The notes: generated by a model not told the origin, from the sequence alone. A DNA stretch of 64,000 nt from Burkholderia pseudomultivorans (GCF_001718415.1 NZ_CP013378.1:4402001-4466000), one strand, 5' to 3'. Counted from the stretch's first letter, positions 20,460-30,822 are shown. Numbers and translations: made by a program.

Positions 20460-21026
20460 TCAGTGGCCGGCGAATTCGGTAACGGTATAGACCGGCAGCC
20501 CTGCGTTGCGCAGCAGCGCCGAGCCGCCGAGATCGGGCAGGTCGATGATCGCCGCGCCCTCGACGACTTCCGCGCCGAGTCGCTGCAGCAGGTTGCGCCC
20601 CGCCATCATCGTGCCGCCGGTCGCGATCAGGTCGTCCATGATGATCACGCGGTCGCCCGGCTTGCATGCGTCCTCGTGGATCTCGACCGTCGCGCTGCCG
20701 TATTCGAGCTCGTACGACTCCGAGCAGGTCTTGTACGGCAGCTTGCCGACCTTGCGGATCGGCACGAAACCGACGCTCAGCTCGTACGCGACGATCGGCG
20801 CGATGATGAAGCCGCGCGCATCGAGACCGGCCACATAGTCGAGCTTCGCATCGACATAGCGCTCGACGAACAGGTCGACGAGGATGCGCAGCGCCTTCGG
20901 GCTCTGCAGCAGCGTCGTGATGTCGCGGAACATCACGCCCGGCTGCGGCCAGTCGGGCACCGTGCGGATCTGGCTGTGGATGAAGGCGACCGGATCGAGC
21001 GGTGCGCCCGACGACGAATGCGGCAT
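20460..21026 (-). CDS. apt: Adenine phosphoribosyltransferase
   Basis: A 188-residue purine salvage enzyme making AMP from adenine and PRPP. The PRPP loop [14 protein letters not shown] and the [14 protein letters not shown] segment are diagnostic. The ATG at 21026 follows a GGAGAG site; an extension by 13 codons has no support. It is about 80 bases from the antiporter gene on the same strand. Confidence 0.96.
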   Translation of the reverse strand: MPHSSSGAPLDPVAFIHSQIRTVPDWPQPGVMFRDITTLLQSPKALRILVDLFVERYVDAKLDYVAGLDARGFIIAPIVAYELSVGFVPIRKVGKLPYKTCSESYELEYGSATVEIHEDACKPGDRVIIMDDLIATGGTMMAGRNLLQRLGAEVVEGAAIIDLPDLGGSALLRNAGLPVYTVTEFAGH

Positions 21027-21108
21027 GAAACTCTCCGAAAAAAACGGTGCGCGAAGATCGGGCACCGTTTCTGGTAAATACGGGTCAGGTTATCGATCGA
21101 CCTGCGAC

Positions 21109-23115
21109 TCAGGCCGCCACGGCCGGCGGGTCGCGCCGATGGCGCGACAGCCGCTCCTCCGCGAGCGCGAGCGCCTCGGGCAGCCCGCGCAGCACGACGA
21201 TGTCGCTCGCGCGCAGCTTGGTCTGCGGATCGGGCTCGACGCCGCGAATGCCGTGCCGGCGGATCGCCGTGACTTCGAGCCCGAGCGCGTACAGCCCGAG
21301 TTCCTCCAGCGAGCGCCCGACCGCATCCGCACGCGCGTCGACCGGCACCGATTGTAGCCGCACCTGCTCGTGGTCGTCGTCGTCCGCGTCGTCGGCGCCG
21401 CGGAAATAGCCGCGCAGCAGGCTGTAGCGCTCGTCGCGCATCTCCTCGACGCGCCGCACGACCTTGCGCATCGGCACGCCGACCAGCACCAGCGTATGCG
21501 ACGCGAGCATCAGGCTGCCCTCGACGATCTCCGGAATCACCTCGGTCGCGCCCGCCGCGAGCAGCTTCTCGAGATCGGCGTCGTCGACGGTGCGCACGAT
21601 CGCGGGCAGCGTCGGCTCGAGTTCGTGCACGTGATGCAGCACGCGCAGCGCCGACGGCGTGTTCGCATAGGTGATCGCCACCGCCGCCGCGCGGTGGATA
21701 CCGGCCGCGAGCAGCGACTCGCGGCGCGCCGCGTCGCCGAACACGACCGATTCGCCGGCCGCGCCGGCCGCGCTCACGCGGTCCGGGTCGAGGTCGAGCG
21801 CGACATACGGAATGCCTTCCTGCTCGAGCATGCGCGCAAGGTTCTGCCCGGCGCGGCCATAGCCGCAGATGATCACGTGCCCGCGCTGCTTCAGGCTCTG
21901 CGTCGCGATCCGCGTCATCTGCAGCGACTGCTGCATCCATTCGGTCGACGACAGCCGCATCACGATCCGGTCGGCGTTCTGGATCAGGAACGGCGCCGCG
22001 AGCATCGACAGCAGCATCGACGCGAGGATCGCCTGCAGCAGCGTCGAATCGACGAGGTGCCGGTCGAGGATCAGGTTCAGCAGCACGAAGCCGAATTCGC
22101 CGGCCTGCGCGAGCCCGATGCCGGTGCGCATCGCGACGCCCGGCGTCGCGCCGAACAGCCGCGCGAGCCCCGCGATCATGGTTCCCTTGAACAGGATCTG
22201 CCCGACGAAGAAACCGAACACCAGCAGCGGATGCTCCCAGATCACGCGCGGGTCGAGCAGCATCCCGGTGGTCACGAAGAACAGGCCGAGCAGCACGTCG
22301 CGGAACGGCTTGATGTCCTCCTCCACCTGATGGCGAAACGGCGTCTCGGAAATCAGCATCCCCGCGATGAACGCGCCGAGCGCGAGCGACAGGCCGAACT
22401 TGTCGGTGATGAACGCGGCGCCGAGCGTGACGAGCAGCAGGTTCAGCACGAACAGTTCCTGCGAGCGGCGCCGCGCGACAACGTTGAGCCAGCGCGTCAT
22501 GAACTTCTGGCCGACGATCAGCAGCAGCGCCAGCGCGATCACGATCTTGACGGCCGCGAAGCCGAGCGTGATCGCGAGGTCCTTCGACGATTCGGCGCCG
22601 AACGCGGCGATCACGATCAGCAGCGGCACGACCGCGAGATCCTGGAACAGCAGCACGCCGAAGATGTTGCGGCCGTGCTCGGTCTCGATCTCGAGCCGCT
22701 CGGCGAGCATCTTCGACACGATCGCCGTCGAGGACATCGCGAGCGCGCCGCCGAGCGCGACGGCGCCCTGCCACGTGATGTGCACCCAGCGCTCGAACAG
22801 CATCCCGAGCAGGACCGCAAGCGCCAGCGTCGCGACAACCTGCATCAGGCCGAGCCCGAACACGAGCCGCTGCATCGCGCGCAGCTTCGCGAGCGAGAAT
22901 TCGAGGCCGATCGAGAACATCAGGAACACCACGCCGAATTCCGCGAGATGCTCGGCCCGCTCGAGATCCGCCGCGACGCCGAACGCATGCGGGCCGACCA
23001 GGATGCCGACGGTCAGGTAGCCGAGCATCGGCGGAAGGTTCAGCGAGCGGAACACGACGACGCCCACCACTGAAGCCAGCAGCAGCAGGAGCGTCATTTC
23101 GAGCGGGGAAATCAC
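21109..23115 (-). CDS. KefC-type cation:proton antiporter (CPA2) with RCK/TrkA domains
   Basis: A protein of about 668 residues. The N-terminal half is a CPA2 Na+/H+ exchanger domain of about a dozen helices (FLMFSIGLEFSLAKL, LFFVTTGMLLDP). It is followed by a TrkA-N/RCK domain with the Rossmann motif GHVIICGYGRAGQNLARML and a TrkA-C domain near the C-terminus. Such proteins efflux potassium in exchange for protons, gated by NAD(H) or thiol adducts. The start is uncertain: GTG at 23115 (chosen), TTG at 23121 with GAGGA closer upstream, or ATG at 23097. It is divergent from kdsD. Confidence 0.88.
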   Translation of the reverse strand: MISPLEMTLLLLLASVVGVVVFRSLNLPPMLGYLTVGILVGPHAFGVAADLERAEHLAEFGVVFLMFSIGLEFSLAKLRAMQRLVFGLGLMQVVATLALAVLLGMLFERWVHITWQGAVALGGALAMSSTAIVSKMLAERLEIETEHGRNIFGVLLFQDLAVVPLLIVIAAFGAESSKDLAITLGFAAVKIVIALALLLIVGQKFMTRWLNVVARRRSQELFVLNLLLVTLGAAFITDKFGLSLALGAFIAGMLISETPFRHQVEEDIKPFRDVLLGLFFVTTGMLLDPRVIWEHPLLVFGFFVGQILFKGTMIAGLARLFGATPGVAMRTGIGLAQAGEFGFVLLNLILDRHLVDSTLLQAILASMLLSMLAAPFLIQNADRIVMRLSSTEWMQQSLQMTRIATQSLKQRGHVIICGYGRAGQNLARMLEQEGIPYVALDLDPDRVSAAGAAGESVVFGDAARRESLLAAGIHRAAAVAITYANTPSALRVLHHVHELEPTLPAIVRTVDDADLEKLLAAGATEVIPEIVEGSLMLASHTLVLVGVPMRKVVRRVEEMRDERYSLLRGYFRGADDADDDDHEQVRLQSVPVDARADAVGRSLEELGLYALGLEVTAIRRHGIRGVEPDPQTKLRASDIVVLRGLPEALALAEERLSRHRRDPPAVAA

Positions 23116-23225
23116 GGGCAAAGCGTCCTCGTTCGTCGGTGCCGTCGCGCAGCGGGCGCGGCGGCGTAGCGTGGGATAGGCGCATCGGACGAGTCCGAAG
23201 GGCCGGCGCGGCGAACAAACGCCTT

Positions 23226-23234
23226 TGCTATACT
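23226..23234 (+). promoter_or_regulatory. Extended -10 promoter immediately before kdsD
   Basis: TGC-TATACT, an extended -10 element (TGn plus five of six -10 matches), ends six bases before the ATG at 23241. No ribosome site is present. Transcription starting about seven bases after the hexamer would begin at or next to the A of the ATG, predicting a leaderless mRNA. Confidence 0.55.
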
Positions 23235-23240
23235 CCGCGC

Positions 23241-24224
23241 ATGATAGCGAAAATCAATGATGATCGGGCGCTCGCGCTCGCCCGCGACGTGCTCGACATC
23301 GAGGCGGACGCCGTGCGCGCGCTGCGCGACCAGCTCGACGGCGACTTCGTCCAGGCCGTCGCGCTGCTGCTCGGCTGCCGCGGCCGCGTCGTGGTGTCGG
23401 GCATCGGCAAATCGGGGCATATCGCCCGCAAGATCGCGGCAACGCTGGCCAGCACCGGCACGCCGGCCTTCTTCGTCCATCCGGCCGAAGCCAGCCATGG
23501 CGACCTCGGCATGGTCACGGCCGACGACGTCTTCATCGGCATTTCCTATTCCGGCGAGTCCGAAGAACTCGTCGCGATCCTGCCGCTCGTGAAGCGGATC
23601 GGCGCGAAGCTGATCGCGATCACGGGCCGTGCGGAATCGAGCCTCGGCACGCTCGCCGACGTGAACCTGAACGCCGCGGTATCGAAGGAAGCCTGCCCGC
23701 TGAACCTCGCGCCCACCGCGAGCACGACCGCCGCGCTCGCGCTCGGCGACGCGCTCGCCGTCGCGGTGCTCGACGCGCGCGGCTTCGGCTCCGACGACTT
23801 CGCGCGCTCGCATCCCGGCGGCGCGCTCGGCCGGCGCCTGCTCACCTACGTGCGCGACGTGATGCGCTCGGGCGACGACGTGCCGAGCGTCGGCCTCGAC
23901 GCGACGCTGTCGGACGCGCTGTTCCAGATCACCGCGAAGCGGCTCGGCATGACGGCCGTGGTCGACGCGAACGGCAAGGTCGTCGGCATCTTCACCGACG
24001 GCGACCTGCGCCGCGTGCTCGCGCGCGACGGCGACTTCCGCTCGCTGTCGATCGCCGAGGTGATGACGCGCGACCCGCGCACGATTGCGCCGGATCACCT
24101 GGCGGTCGAGGCCGTGGAACTGATGGAGCGCCACCGGATCAACCAGATGCTGGTGGTCGATGCCGACGGCGTGCTGATCGGCGCACTGAACATGCACGAC
24201 CTGTTTTCGAAGAAGGTGATCTGA
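23241..24224 (+). CDS. kdsD: Arabinose-5-phosphate isomerase
   Basis: A 327-residue KpsF/GutQ-family enzyme converting ribulose-5-P to arabinose-5-P, the first step to Kdo. The N-terminal SIS domain has VVSGIGKSGHIARKIAATL, ISYSGESEEL and SHPGGALGRRLL, followed by two CBS domains (about 205-260 and 270-327). The ATG at 23241 is the only start giving full length, yet it has no ribosome site and lies just after a -10 element. It heads the kdsD-kdsC-lptC-lptA-lptB unit with overlapping or near-touching genes. Confidence 0.96.
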   Translation: MIAKINDDRALALARDVLDIEADAVRALRDQLDGDFVQAVALLLGCRGRVVVSGIGKSGHIARKIAATLASTGTPAFFVHPAEASHGDLGMVTADDVFIGISYSGESEELVAILPLVKRIGAKLIAITGRAESSLGTLADVNLNAAVSKEACPLNLAPTASTTAALALGDALAVAVLDARGFGSDDFARSHPGGALGRRLLTYVRDVMRSGDDVPSVGLDATLSDALFQITAKRLGMTAVVDANGKVVGIFTDGDLRRVLARDGDFRSLSIAEVMTRDPRTIAPDHLAVEAVELMERHRINQMLVVDADGVLIGALNMHDLFSKKVI

Positions 24225-24760
24225 TGAGCGCTGCGCTGACCGCGGCCGAACGCGCAAGCCGCATTAAGCTGATGATTTTCGACGTCGACGGCGTGCTGAC
24301 CGACGGCGGCCTGCTGTTTACCGCCGCCGGCGACGCGATGAAGTCGTTCAATTCGCTCGACGGCCACGGCGTGAAGCTGCTCGGCGAAGCCGGCATCGCG
24401 ACCGCGATCATCACGGGCCGCCGCTCGGAGATCGTCGCGGCGCGCGCGAAGGAAATGAAGATCACGCACCTGTTCCAGGGCGTCGAGAACAAGCTGAACG
24501 TCTTCGCGGACCTGATCGCGTCGCTCGGCCTCGCGCCGGACGCGTGCGGCTACATGGGCGACGACTGGCCCGACCTGCCGGTGATGCTGCGCTGCGGCTT
24601 CGCGACCGCGCCGGCCAATGCGCACCCCGAGGTAATCGCCCGCGCGCACTGGGTTGCCGAGGCCCGCGGCGGCCATGGCGCGGTGCGCGAGGTCTGCGAC
24701 GCGATCCTGCGCGCGCAGCGGCGCTACGACGCGCTGCTCGCGGCCGCCTGCGGAGCCTGA
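24224..24760 (+). CDS. kdsC: 3-deoxy-D-manno-octulosonate-8-phosphate phosphatase
   Basis: A 178-residue C0-type HAD phosphatase removing phosphate from Kdo-8-P. The HAD motifs are MIFDVDGVLTDG (nucleophile Asp), ITGRRSE (Thr) and MGDDWPDLPVM (acidic metal pair). Its ATG overlaps the kdsD stop by one base, so the two Kdo enzymes are coupled; lptC follows after three bases. Confidence 0.95.
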   Translation: MSAALTAAERASRIKLMIFDVDGVLTDGGLLFTAAGDAMKSFNSLDGHGVKLLGEAGIATAIITGRRSEIVAARAKEMKITHLFQGVENKLNVFADLIASLGLAPDACGYMGDDWPDLPVMLRCGFATAPANAHPEVIARAHWVAEARGGHGAVREVCDAILRAQRRYDALLAAACGA

Positions 24761-24763
24761 CGG

Positions 24764-25378
24764 ATGAACGCGCATTTCCGCTGGACCCAGTTGCTGCCGC
24801 TCGCCGCCGTCGCGGCGCTCGCCGGCGTCACATGGTGGCTGCTGCAGGCGACGCTGCCGCCGCCCGGCGAGGGCGCCGTGCAGCCCAAGCGCCACACGCC
24901 CGACTATTTCGCCGACAACTTCTCGGTCACCGAGCTCGACCAGTCCGGCACGACCCAATACCGGCTGACGGCCGCGAAGCTGATCCATTACGAAGACACC
25001 GAGTCGAGCGACCTGACCGACCCGGCGATGCGTGCATTCCAGCCCGGCAAGCCGGTCGTGACGACCACCGCGCTGCGCGGCACGGTCAACGGCGACGTGT
25101 CGATCGTCGACCTGTACGACAACGCGCGGATCCTGCGCGCGGCCGGCGGCGGCGATCCGCAGATGCAGGCCGATTCCCAGCATTTCCGGATCTTCGTCAA
25201 TGACGATGTGATCCAGACCGAAAAGCCGGTTAAACTTCAGCGCGGCCTGTCGCTCGTCAACGCGACCGACGGCATGAAGTACAACAACGTCACCCGGGTC
25301 ATCGAGCTTTACGGCAACGTGCGCGGCACGATCGCCGCGTCGGATGCGTCCGGCGGCTCGAAAGGCCAACCCAAGTGA
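24764..25378 (+). CDS. lptC: LPS export ABC transporter periplasmic bridge protein LptC
   Basis: A 204-residue protein with one N-terminal membrane helix (LLPLAAVAALAGVTWWLL) and a periplasmic beta-jellyroll segment (TPDYFADNFSVTELDQSG, GVLKR-like strands thereafter). It hands LPS from LptBFG to LptA. It sits between kdsC and lptA, as is general in beta- and gammaproteobacteria, and overlaps the next start. Confidence 0.93.
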   Translation: MNAHFRWTQLLPLAAVAALAGVTWWLLQATLPPPGEGAVQPKRHTPDYFADNFSVTELDQSGTTQYRLTAAKLIHYEDTESSDLTDPAMRAFQPGKPVVTTTALRGTVNGDVSIVDLYDNARILRAAGGGDPQMQADSQHFRIFVNDDVIQTEKPVKLQRGLSLVNATDGMKYNNVTRVIELYGNVRGTIAASDASGGSKGQPK

Positions 25379-26064
25379 CGCTTCCCTCACGTGACTGCAT
25401 GAACGAACCGTTCCCTCGACAGAATTCCGGCGGCGCTGCGCGCGCCGTCCGCGCCGCGCTCGCCGCGGCGCTCGTGGCGCTCCCGCTGGCCGGGCTGGCG
25501 CCGCTCGCCCATGCCGAGAAGGCCGACCAGAACAAGCCGATCAACGTCGAGGCGGACAACCTGACCTATGACGACCTGAAGCAGGTCACGGTCGCGACCG
25601 GCAACGTCGTGATCACGAAGGGCACGATCAAGATCACCGGCGACCGCGTCGAAGTGCGCCAGGACCCGGAAGGCTACCAGTACGCGACGTCGTTCGGCAG
25701 CGGCAAGAAGCACGCGACGTTCCGCCAGAAGCGCGAAGGCCTCGACGAGTACATCGACGGCGATTCCGAGCGCATCGACTACGACGGCAAGCAGGACCTG
25801 ACGACGCTGACGACCGCCGCGACCGTGCGCCGCCTGCAGGGCACCTCGACGATCGCCGACACCGTGCACGGCAGCGTGATCACGTACGACGGCCAGCACG
25901 ACTTCTACACCGCGAAGGGCGGCAAGGACGTCGCCGCGCCGGGCAACCCGAACGGTCGCGTGCGCGCGATGCTGTCGCCGAAGAACGGCGGCCCTGCGCC
26001 GCTGAACGGTGCACCGGCCCGGCTGTCGCCGTCGACCGCGATCCAGGGAGCGCCGGGCCAATGA
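25375..26064 (+). CDS. lptA: LPS transport periplasmic protein LptA
   Basis: A 229-residue protein with a signal peptide ([18 protein letters not shown]) and the OstA-like domain [20 protein letters not shown] forming the periplasmic LPS bridge. The GTG at 25375 overlaps the lptC stop and has AAAGG eight bases upstream; ATG at 25399 is the alternative and lacks a ribosome site. The Pro/Gly-rich tail (from about 185) is longer than in E. coli. Confidence 0.93.
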   Translation: MTLPSRDCMNEPFPRQNSGGAARAVRAALAAALVALPLAGLAPLAHAEKADQNKPINVEADNLTYDDLKQVTVATGNVVITKGTIKITGDRVEVRQDPEGYQYATSFGSGKKHATFRQKREGLDEYIDGDSERIDYDGKQDLTTLTTAATVRRLQGTSTIADTVHGSVITYDGQHDFYTAKGGKDVAAPGNPNGRVRAMLSPKNGGPAPLNGAPARLSPSTAIQGAPGQ

Positions 26065-26837
26065 ACGCGCTACCCAACCGCCAGCCGGCCGGCACCACGA
26101 GTTCGCTCGTCGTGCGCAACCTGAAGAAGCGCTACGGCTCGCGCACGGTCGTCAAGGACGTGTCGCTCGACGTGAAGAGCGGCGAAGTGGTCGGCCTGCT
26201 CGGCCCGAACGGCGCCGGCAAGACCACCTCGTTCTACATGATCGTCGGCCTCGTGCCGCTCGATGCGGGCGAGATCTCGCTGAACGGCAGCTCGATCAGC
26301 CTGCTGCCGATCCACAAGCGCGCATCGCTCGGCCTGTCGTACCTGCCGCAGGAAGCGTCGGTGTTCCGCAAGCTGACCGTCGAGGAAAACATCCGCGCGG
26401 TGCTCGAACTGCAGCACGGCGACGACGGCAAGCGCCTGTCGAAGGACGCGATCGCGTCGCGCACCGAGGCGCTGCTCGACGAGCTGCAGATCGCTCACCT
26501 GCGCGAGAACCCCGCGCTGTCGCTGTCGGGCGGCGAACGCCGCCGCGTCGAGATTGCGCGCGCGCTCGCGACCAATCCGAGCTTCATCCTGCTCGACGAA
26601 CCGTTCGCGGGCGTCGACCCGATCGCGGTGCTCGAGATCCAGAAGATCGTCAAGTTCCTGAAGCAGCGCAACATCGGCGTGCTGATTACCGACCACAACG
26701 TGCGCGAAACGCTCGGCATCTGCGATCACGCGTACATCATCAGCGACGGCTCGGTGCTCGCCGCCGGCGCGCCGAGCGAGATCATCGAGAACGAAAGCGT
26801 GCGCCGCGTGTACCTCGGCGAACATTTCCGCATGTAA
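26061..26837 (+). CDS. lptB: LPS export ABC transporter ATPase LptB
   Basis: A 258-residue ABC ATPase with Walker [10 protein letters not shown], signature [15 protein letters not shown], Walker [14 protein letters not shown] and the LptB-type C-terminus ([13 protein letters not shown]). It powers LPS extraction with LptFG, whose genes are not in the window. It overlaps lptA by ATGA. Confidence 0.97.
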   Translation: MNALPNRQPAGTTSSLVVRNLKKRYGSRTVVKDVSLDVKSGEVVGLLGPNGAGKTTSFYMIVGLVPLDAGEISLNGSSISLLPIHKRASLGLSYLPQEASVFRKLTVEENIRAVLELQHGDDGKRLSKDAIASRTEALLDELQIAHLRENPALSLSGGERRRVEIARALATNPSFILLDEPFAGVDPIAVLEIQKIVKFLKQRNIGVLITDHNVRETLGICDHAYIISDGSVLAAGAPSEIIENESVRRVYLGEHFRM

Positions 26838-26991
26838 CGCCTTCCTGGCAGCCCCCGCCCGGCCCCCGCGGCGCGGGGCCGCGTCCCGTGCCGCGGCGAT
26901 GCCGCCCGGCGGGGCGCCGCGCCGCGCGTAATCGCGGATGGCTCAATGCGCCTGGGTCGTGGCACACTGCCGGTATGACTCTCTCTCTGCC

Positions 26992-28497
26992 ATGAAAGCC
27001 AGCCTCCAACTCCGCCTGTCGCAACACCTGGCGCTGACGCCCCAGCTACAGCAGTCGATCCGGCTCCTGCAGTTGTCGACGCTCGAACTGCAGCAGGAAG
27101 TGGCGATGGCCGTCGCCCAGAACCCGCTGCTCGAAAACGACGACGACTGGATCGCCAGCCCGCTGCGCGTCGCGGCGGACGGATCGTTGATCGCGCAGAC
27201 GCCGCCCGCGTCGAACACCGAGCCGGCCATCGCGAACGGCAACGGCCAGTCGACCGATCGCGCGGAGCGCGACGAGCCGGCCGGCGCCGACGAATACGAC
27301 GCCTACGCGTCCGGCGACGGCAACGACGGCCCGCAATGGAATCTCGACGAATTCGGCCGCGCGAGCGGCGCGTCGGACGACGACGACCTTCCGCCGCTGC
27401 AGGTGCAGGAAGCCGCGACCTCGCTGCGCGACCACTTGTCCGCGCAACTGCGCGTCACGCAGGCCAGCCCGCGCGACCGCGCGCTCGTGATCTTCCTGAT
27501 CGAATCGCTCGACGACGACGGCTACCTGACCTCGACCCTCGACGAGATCCTCGCCGACCTGCCCCCCGAACTCGAAGTCGACTGCGACGAGCTGAACGCG
27601 GCGCTCGCGCTGCTGCACAGCTTCGACCCGGCCGGCGTCGGTGCGCGCTCGGCGTCCGAGTGCCTGAAGCTGCAACTGCTGCGACTGGATCCGTCCCCGA
27701 CCCGCACGCTCGCGCTCGACATCGTGTCGCAGCATCTCGAGCTGCTGGCCGCGCGCGACTTCACGCGGTTGCGCAAGCACCTGAAGGCGAGCGACGACGC
27801 GCTGCGCGACGCGCACGCGCTGATCCGCTCGCTGGAGCCGTTCCCCGGCGCCGCGTACGGCAAGGCCGAGGCCGACTACGTGGTGCCCGACATCATCGTG
27901 AAGAAGGTCGGCCAGGGCTGGCAGGCCGAGCTCAATCCCGAGGTCGTGCCGAAGCTGCGGATCAACAACCTGTACGCGAACATCCTGCGCAACAGCCGCG
28001 GCGATCCGTCGGCCGGATCGCTGAAGCAGCAGCTGCAGGAAGCGCGCTGGCTGATCAAGAATATCCAGCAGCGCTTCGACACGATCCTGCGCGTCGCGCA
28101 GGCTATTGTCGAACGTCAGAAGAATTTCTTTGCGCACGGTGAAATTGCCATGCGCCCCTTGGTTTTGCGGGAAATAGCTGATACGCTGGGCCTACACGAG
28201 TCGACTGTCAGCCGTGTGACAACCGGCAAGTACATGCTGACCCCGTTCGGGACGCTTGAATTTAAGTACTTCTTCGGATCGCACGTTTCGACCGACACCG
28301 GAGGCGCCGCTTCGTCGACCGCCATCCGTGCCCTCATCAAGCAACTGATAGGAGCCGAAGACCCAAAATCGCCGCTTTCGGACAGCCGCATTGCCGAGCT
28401 GCTGGCAGAACAAGGCTTCGTGGTCGCGCGCCGCACGGTTGCCAAGTATCGCGAAGCCCTCAGGATCCCGGCAGTGAATCTGCGCAAGTCTCTTTAA
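26992..28497 (+). CDS. rpoN: RNA polymerase sigma-54 factor
   Basis: A 501-residue sigma-54. It has the Gln-rich activator-interacting region I ([20 protein letters not shown]), an acidic linker (about 45-145), the core-binding region and the DNA-binding domain ending in the RpoN box [10 protein letters not shown] (about 479-488). It starts 155 bases after lptB, and hpf, ptsN, hprK and rapZ follow. The last 130 codons (from about 28105) switch abruptly to AT-richer, rare codons (ATA, CTA, ACA, TTG), unlike the GC-rich first part. A ten-pair hairpin at 28498-28522 follows the stop without a U-run. Confidence 0.98.
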   Translation: MKASLQLRLSQHLALTPQLQQSIRLLQLSTLELQQEVAMAVAQNPLLENDDDWIASPLRVAADGSLIAQTPPASNTEPAIANGNGQSTDRAERDEPAGADEYDAYASGDGNDGPQWNLDEFGRASGASDDDDLPPLQVQEAATSLRDHLSAQLRVTQASPRDRALVIFLIESLDDDGYLTSTLDEILADLPPELEVDCDELNAALALLHSFDPAGVGARSASECLKLQLLRLDPSPTRTLALDIVSQHLELLAARDFTRLRKHLKASDDALRDAHALIRSLEPFPGAAYGKAEADYVVPDIIVKKVGQGWQAELNPEVVPKLRINNLYANILRNSRGDPSAGSLKQQLQEARWLIKNIQQRFDTILRVAQAIVERQKNFFAHGEIAMRPLVLREIADTLGLHESTVSRVTTGKYMLTPFGTLEFKYFFGSHVSTDTGGAASSTAIRALIKQLIGAEDPKSPLSDSRIAELLAEQGFVVARRTVAKYREALRIPAVNLRKSL

Positions 28498-28655
28498 GCC
28501 TGCTGCCTGCCCGGCGGCAGGCGTGTTCCGGCCACCGCGCATACGGGGAACAGGCCGGGCGACCTGTCCGCGATTCGCCGCCTCGCGCGGCACGGGCAAG
28601 TCGACCGGAGCGCCGCCTCGATGCGGCCGGGTGGTCACTCGCTTGGAGAAGCACT

Positions 28656-29015
28656 ATGAACCTGAAGATCAGTGGACATCATCTCGAAGTCACCCCTGCA
28701 ATTCGCGAATACGTGATCACCAAGCTGGACCGGGTGCTACGGCATAGCGATCAGGTGATCGATGGCACTGTGATCCTCTCGGTCGACAACCACAAGGAAA
28801 AGGACAAGCAGCAGCGTGCGGAAATCAATCTGCACCTGAAGGGCAAGGACATCTTCGTCGAAAGTTCGAACGGCAACCTGTATGCGGCGATCGATCTGCT
28901 GATCGACAAGCTGGACCGCCAGGTCGTCAAGCACATGGAGCGCCTGCAGACGCACGCGCATGACCCGATCAAGCTGCAGCCGGCCGTCGAACAGATCGAA
29001 CTGCCGCCGCAATAA
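28656..29015 (+). CDS. hpf: Ribosome hibernation-promoting factor (short HPF/YhbH)
   Basis: A 119-residue ribosome-associated inhibitor ([20 protein letters not shown]) of the short type, lacking the C-terminal dimerisation domain of long HPF. It binds the 30S decoding site and inactivates ribosomes in stationary phase. Its place between rpoN and ptsN is conserved in proteobacteria. An intrinsic terminator follows directly, so ptsN needs its own promoter. Confidence 0.96.
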   Translation: MNLKISGHHLEVTPAIREYVITKLDRVLRHSDQVIDGTVILSVDNHKEKDKQQRAEINLHLKGKDIFVESSNGNLYAAIDLLIDKLDRQVVKHMERLQTHAHDPIKLQPAVEQIELPPQ

Positions 29016-29037
29016 CCGTCACTGCTGCACACACGCC

Positions 29038-29062
29038 GCCCGGTTCGCCGGGCGTTTTTTTT
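29038..29062 (+). terminator. hpf intrinsic terminator
   Basis: GCCCGG (29038-29043), UUCG tetraloop, CCGGGC (29048-29053), one G, then eight U. This is a textbook rho-independent terminator 23 bases after the hpf stop. Confidence 0.93.
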
Positions 29063-29123
29063 GCGGCGCCACGCGGTGCAGTCGATGGTCCGACCGCGCT
29101 GCACCACGTGCGCGGCTGTGTTC

Positions 29124-29129
29124 TATAAT
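29124..29129 (+). promoter_or_regulatory. TATAAT -10 element for ptsN
   Basis: A perfect TATAAT 141 bases before the ptsN start and just after the hpf terminator. No good -35 is visible at the right distance, so an activator or weak basal use is likely. The implied leader is about 130 bases. Confidence 0.5.
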
Positions 29130-29269
29130 GCTCCGGTTATCGCCGGGGGGCGTTGGACGCGGTAGCCGTGCCTTGCGGGTTGCCGATGCCGAACGCCTTG
29201 ATATCGCCGAACATGGAAAATCAGTCTGCCGCCGCAAGGAGACCCCAGGCCGCCCAATCGCCTGCCAAC

Positions 29270-29725
29270 ATGAATCGCCTAGCCAAAATCCTGCCCATAG
29301 AGAACGTCGTCATCGACCTCTCCGTCACCAGCAAGAAACGCGTCTTCGAACAAGCCGGGCTGATCTTCGAGAATCAGAACGGCATCGCCCGCAGCACCGT
29401 CACGGACAACCTGTTCGCGCGCGAGCGCCTCGGCTCGACCGGGCTCGGCGAAGGCGTCGCGATTCCGCACGGGCGCATCAAGGGCCTCAAGCACCCGCTC
29501 GCCGCGTTCGTCCGCCTCGCCGACGCCATCCCGTTCGAAGCGCCCGACGGCCAGCCGGTTTCCCTCCTGATTTTCCTGCTCGTCCCCGAGCAAGCCACCC
29601 AGCAGCACCTCGAAATCCTGTCGGAAATCGCGCAGCTGCTGTCCGACCGCGACGCGCGAGAGCGTTTGCACAACGAAACGGATACCGCCGAGTTGCATCG
29701 CCTGCTCACTCAGTGGCAACCTTGA
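29270..29725 (+). CDS. ptsN: PTS IIA-like nitrogen-regulatory protein PtsN (EIIA-Ntr)
   Basis: A 151-residue IIA protein of the nitrogen PTS, phosphorylated at His67 in VAIPHGRIKGL. It regulates potassium transport and stress responses rather than sugar uptake. The ATG at 29270 matches the family N-terminus (MNRLAKILP); an in-frame ATG at 29213 would add 19 residues, and the AAGGAG at 29235-29240 lies 30 bases away, so the start is not fully settled. hprK follows after about 130 bases. Confidence 0.95.
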   Translation: MNRLAKILPIENVVIDLSVTSKKRVFEQAGLIFENQNGIARSTVTDNLFARERLGSTGLGEGVAIPHGRIKGLKHPLAAFVRLADAIPFEAPDGQPVSLLIFLLVPEQATQQHLEILSEIAQLLSDRDARERLHNETDTAELHRLLTQWQP

Positions 29726-29853
29726 GTTGATCCGGGCGGAATATTTTCCCGTACGTGGCGGCATGTGCCGCCGCCCAGGGCCGCCCGGCGCCGGTCCCGC
29801 ACCGCGACGCCCGTCGCTGCGCGCAGGCACCGGTTCATTGGAGTGACGCAGTC

Positions 29854-30822
29854 ATGGATACGTCCAGCATCAACGCCCAGAGCATCTTCGACGACAACGC
29901 GGCCACGCTGAAGCTGAGCTGGCTGACGGGGCATGAAGGCTGGGAACGCGGCTTTTCCGCCGACACCGTCGGCAACGCGACGTCGAGCGCCGACCTCGTC
30001 GGCCACCTGAACCTGATCCACCCGAACCGGATCCAGGTGCTCGGCGAAGCCGAAATCGACTACTACCAGCGCCAGACCGACGAAGACCGCTCGCGCCACA
30101 TGGCCGAGCTGATCGCCCTCGAACCGCCCTTCCTGGTCGTCGCCGGCGGCGCCGCGGCGCCGCCCGAGCTGGTGCTGCGCTGCACGCGCTCGTCGACCCC
30201 GCTGTTCACGACGCCGATGTCGGCCGCCGCGGTGATCGACAGCCTGCGCCTCTACATGTCGCGCATCCTCGCGCCGCGCGCGACGCTGCACGGCGTGTTC
30301 CTCGACATCCTCGGCATGGGCGTGCTGCTCACCGGCGACTCGGGCCTCGGCAAGAGCGAGCTCGGCCTCGAACTGATCAGCCGCGGCCACGGCCTCGTGG
30401 CCGACGATGCGGTCGACTTCGTCCGTCTTGGCCCCGATTTCGTCGAAGGCCGCTGCCCGCCGCTGCTGCAGAACCTGCTCGAGGTGCGCGGCCTCGGCCT
30501 GCTCGACATCAAGACGATCTTCGGTGAAACCGCCGTGCGGCGAAAGATGAAGCTGAAGCTGATCGTCCAGCTGGTGCGGCGTCCGGACGGCGAATTCCAG
30601 CGCCTGCCGCTCGAAAGCCAGACCGTCGACGTGCTCGGCCTGCCGATCAGCAAGGTCACCATCCAGGTCGCGGCCGGCCGCAACCTCGCGGTGCTGGTCG
30701 AGGCGGCCGTGCGCAACACGATCCTGCAGTTGCGCGGAATCGACACGTTGCGCGATTTCATGGATCGGCAACGACTCGCGATGCAGGATCCCGACAGCCA
30801 GTTCCCCGGCAAGCTCGTATAG
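29854..30822 (+). CDS. hprK: HPr kinase/phosphorylase
   Basis: A 322-residue bifunctional enzyme that phosphorylates or dephosphorylates a serine of HPr-type proteins. The Walker A motif GDSGLGKS spans residues 161-168, and the family signature [18 protein letters not shown] is intact, as is the N-terminal regulatory domain. GGAG sits nine bases before the ATG. In Burkholderia it takes the position where E. coli has no hprK; its substrate should be the NPr/HPr of the nitrogen PTS, not in this window. Confidence 0.96.
   Translation: MDTSSINAQSIFDDNAATLKLSWLTGHEGWERGFSADTVGNATSSADLVGHLNLIHPNRIQVLGEAEIDYYQRQTDEDRSRHMAELIALEPPFLVVAGGAAAPPELVLRCTRSSTPLFTTPMSAAAVIDSLRLYMSRILAPRATLHGVFLDILGMGVLLTGDSGLGKSELGLELISRGHGLVADDAVDFVRLGPDFVEGRCPPLLQNLLEVRGLGLLDIKTIFGETAVRRKMKLKLIVQLVRRPDGEFQRLPLESQTVDVLGLPISKVTIQVAAGRNLAVLVEAAVRNTILQLRGIDTLRDFMDRQRLAMQDPDSQFPGKLV

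Noticed and set aside
26955..26985. TGGCAC-like sequence before rpoN resembling a sigma-54 promoter (autoregulation)
   Set aside because: The -24 half matches, but the -12 half lacks the GC dinucleotide at the required distance (GT instead), so the evidence is too weak.
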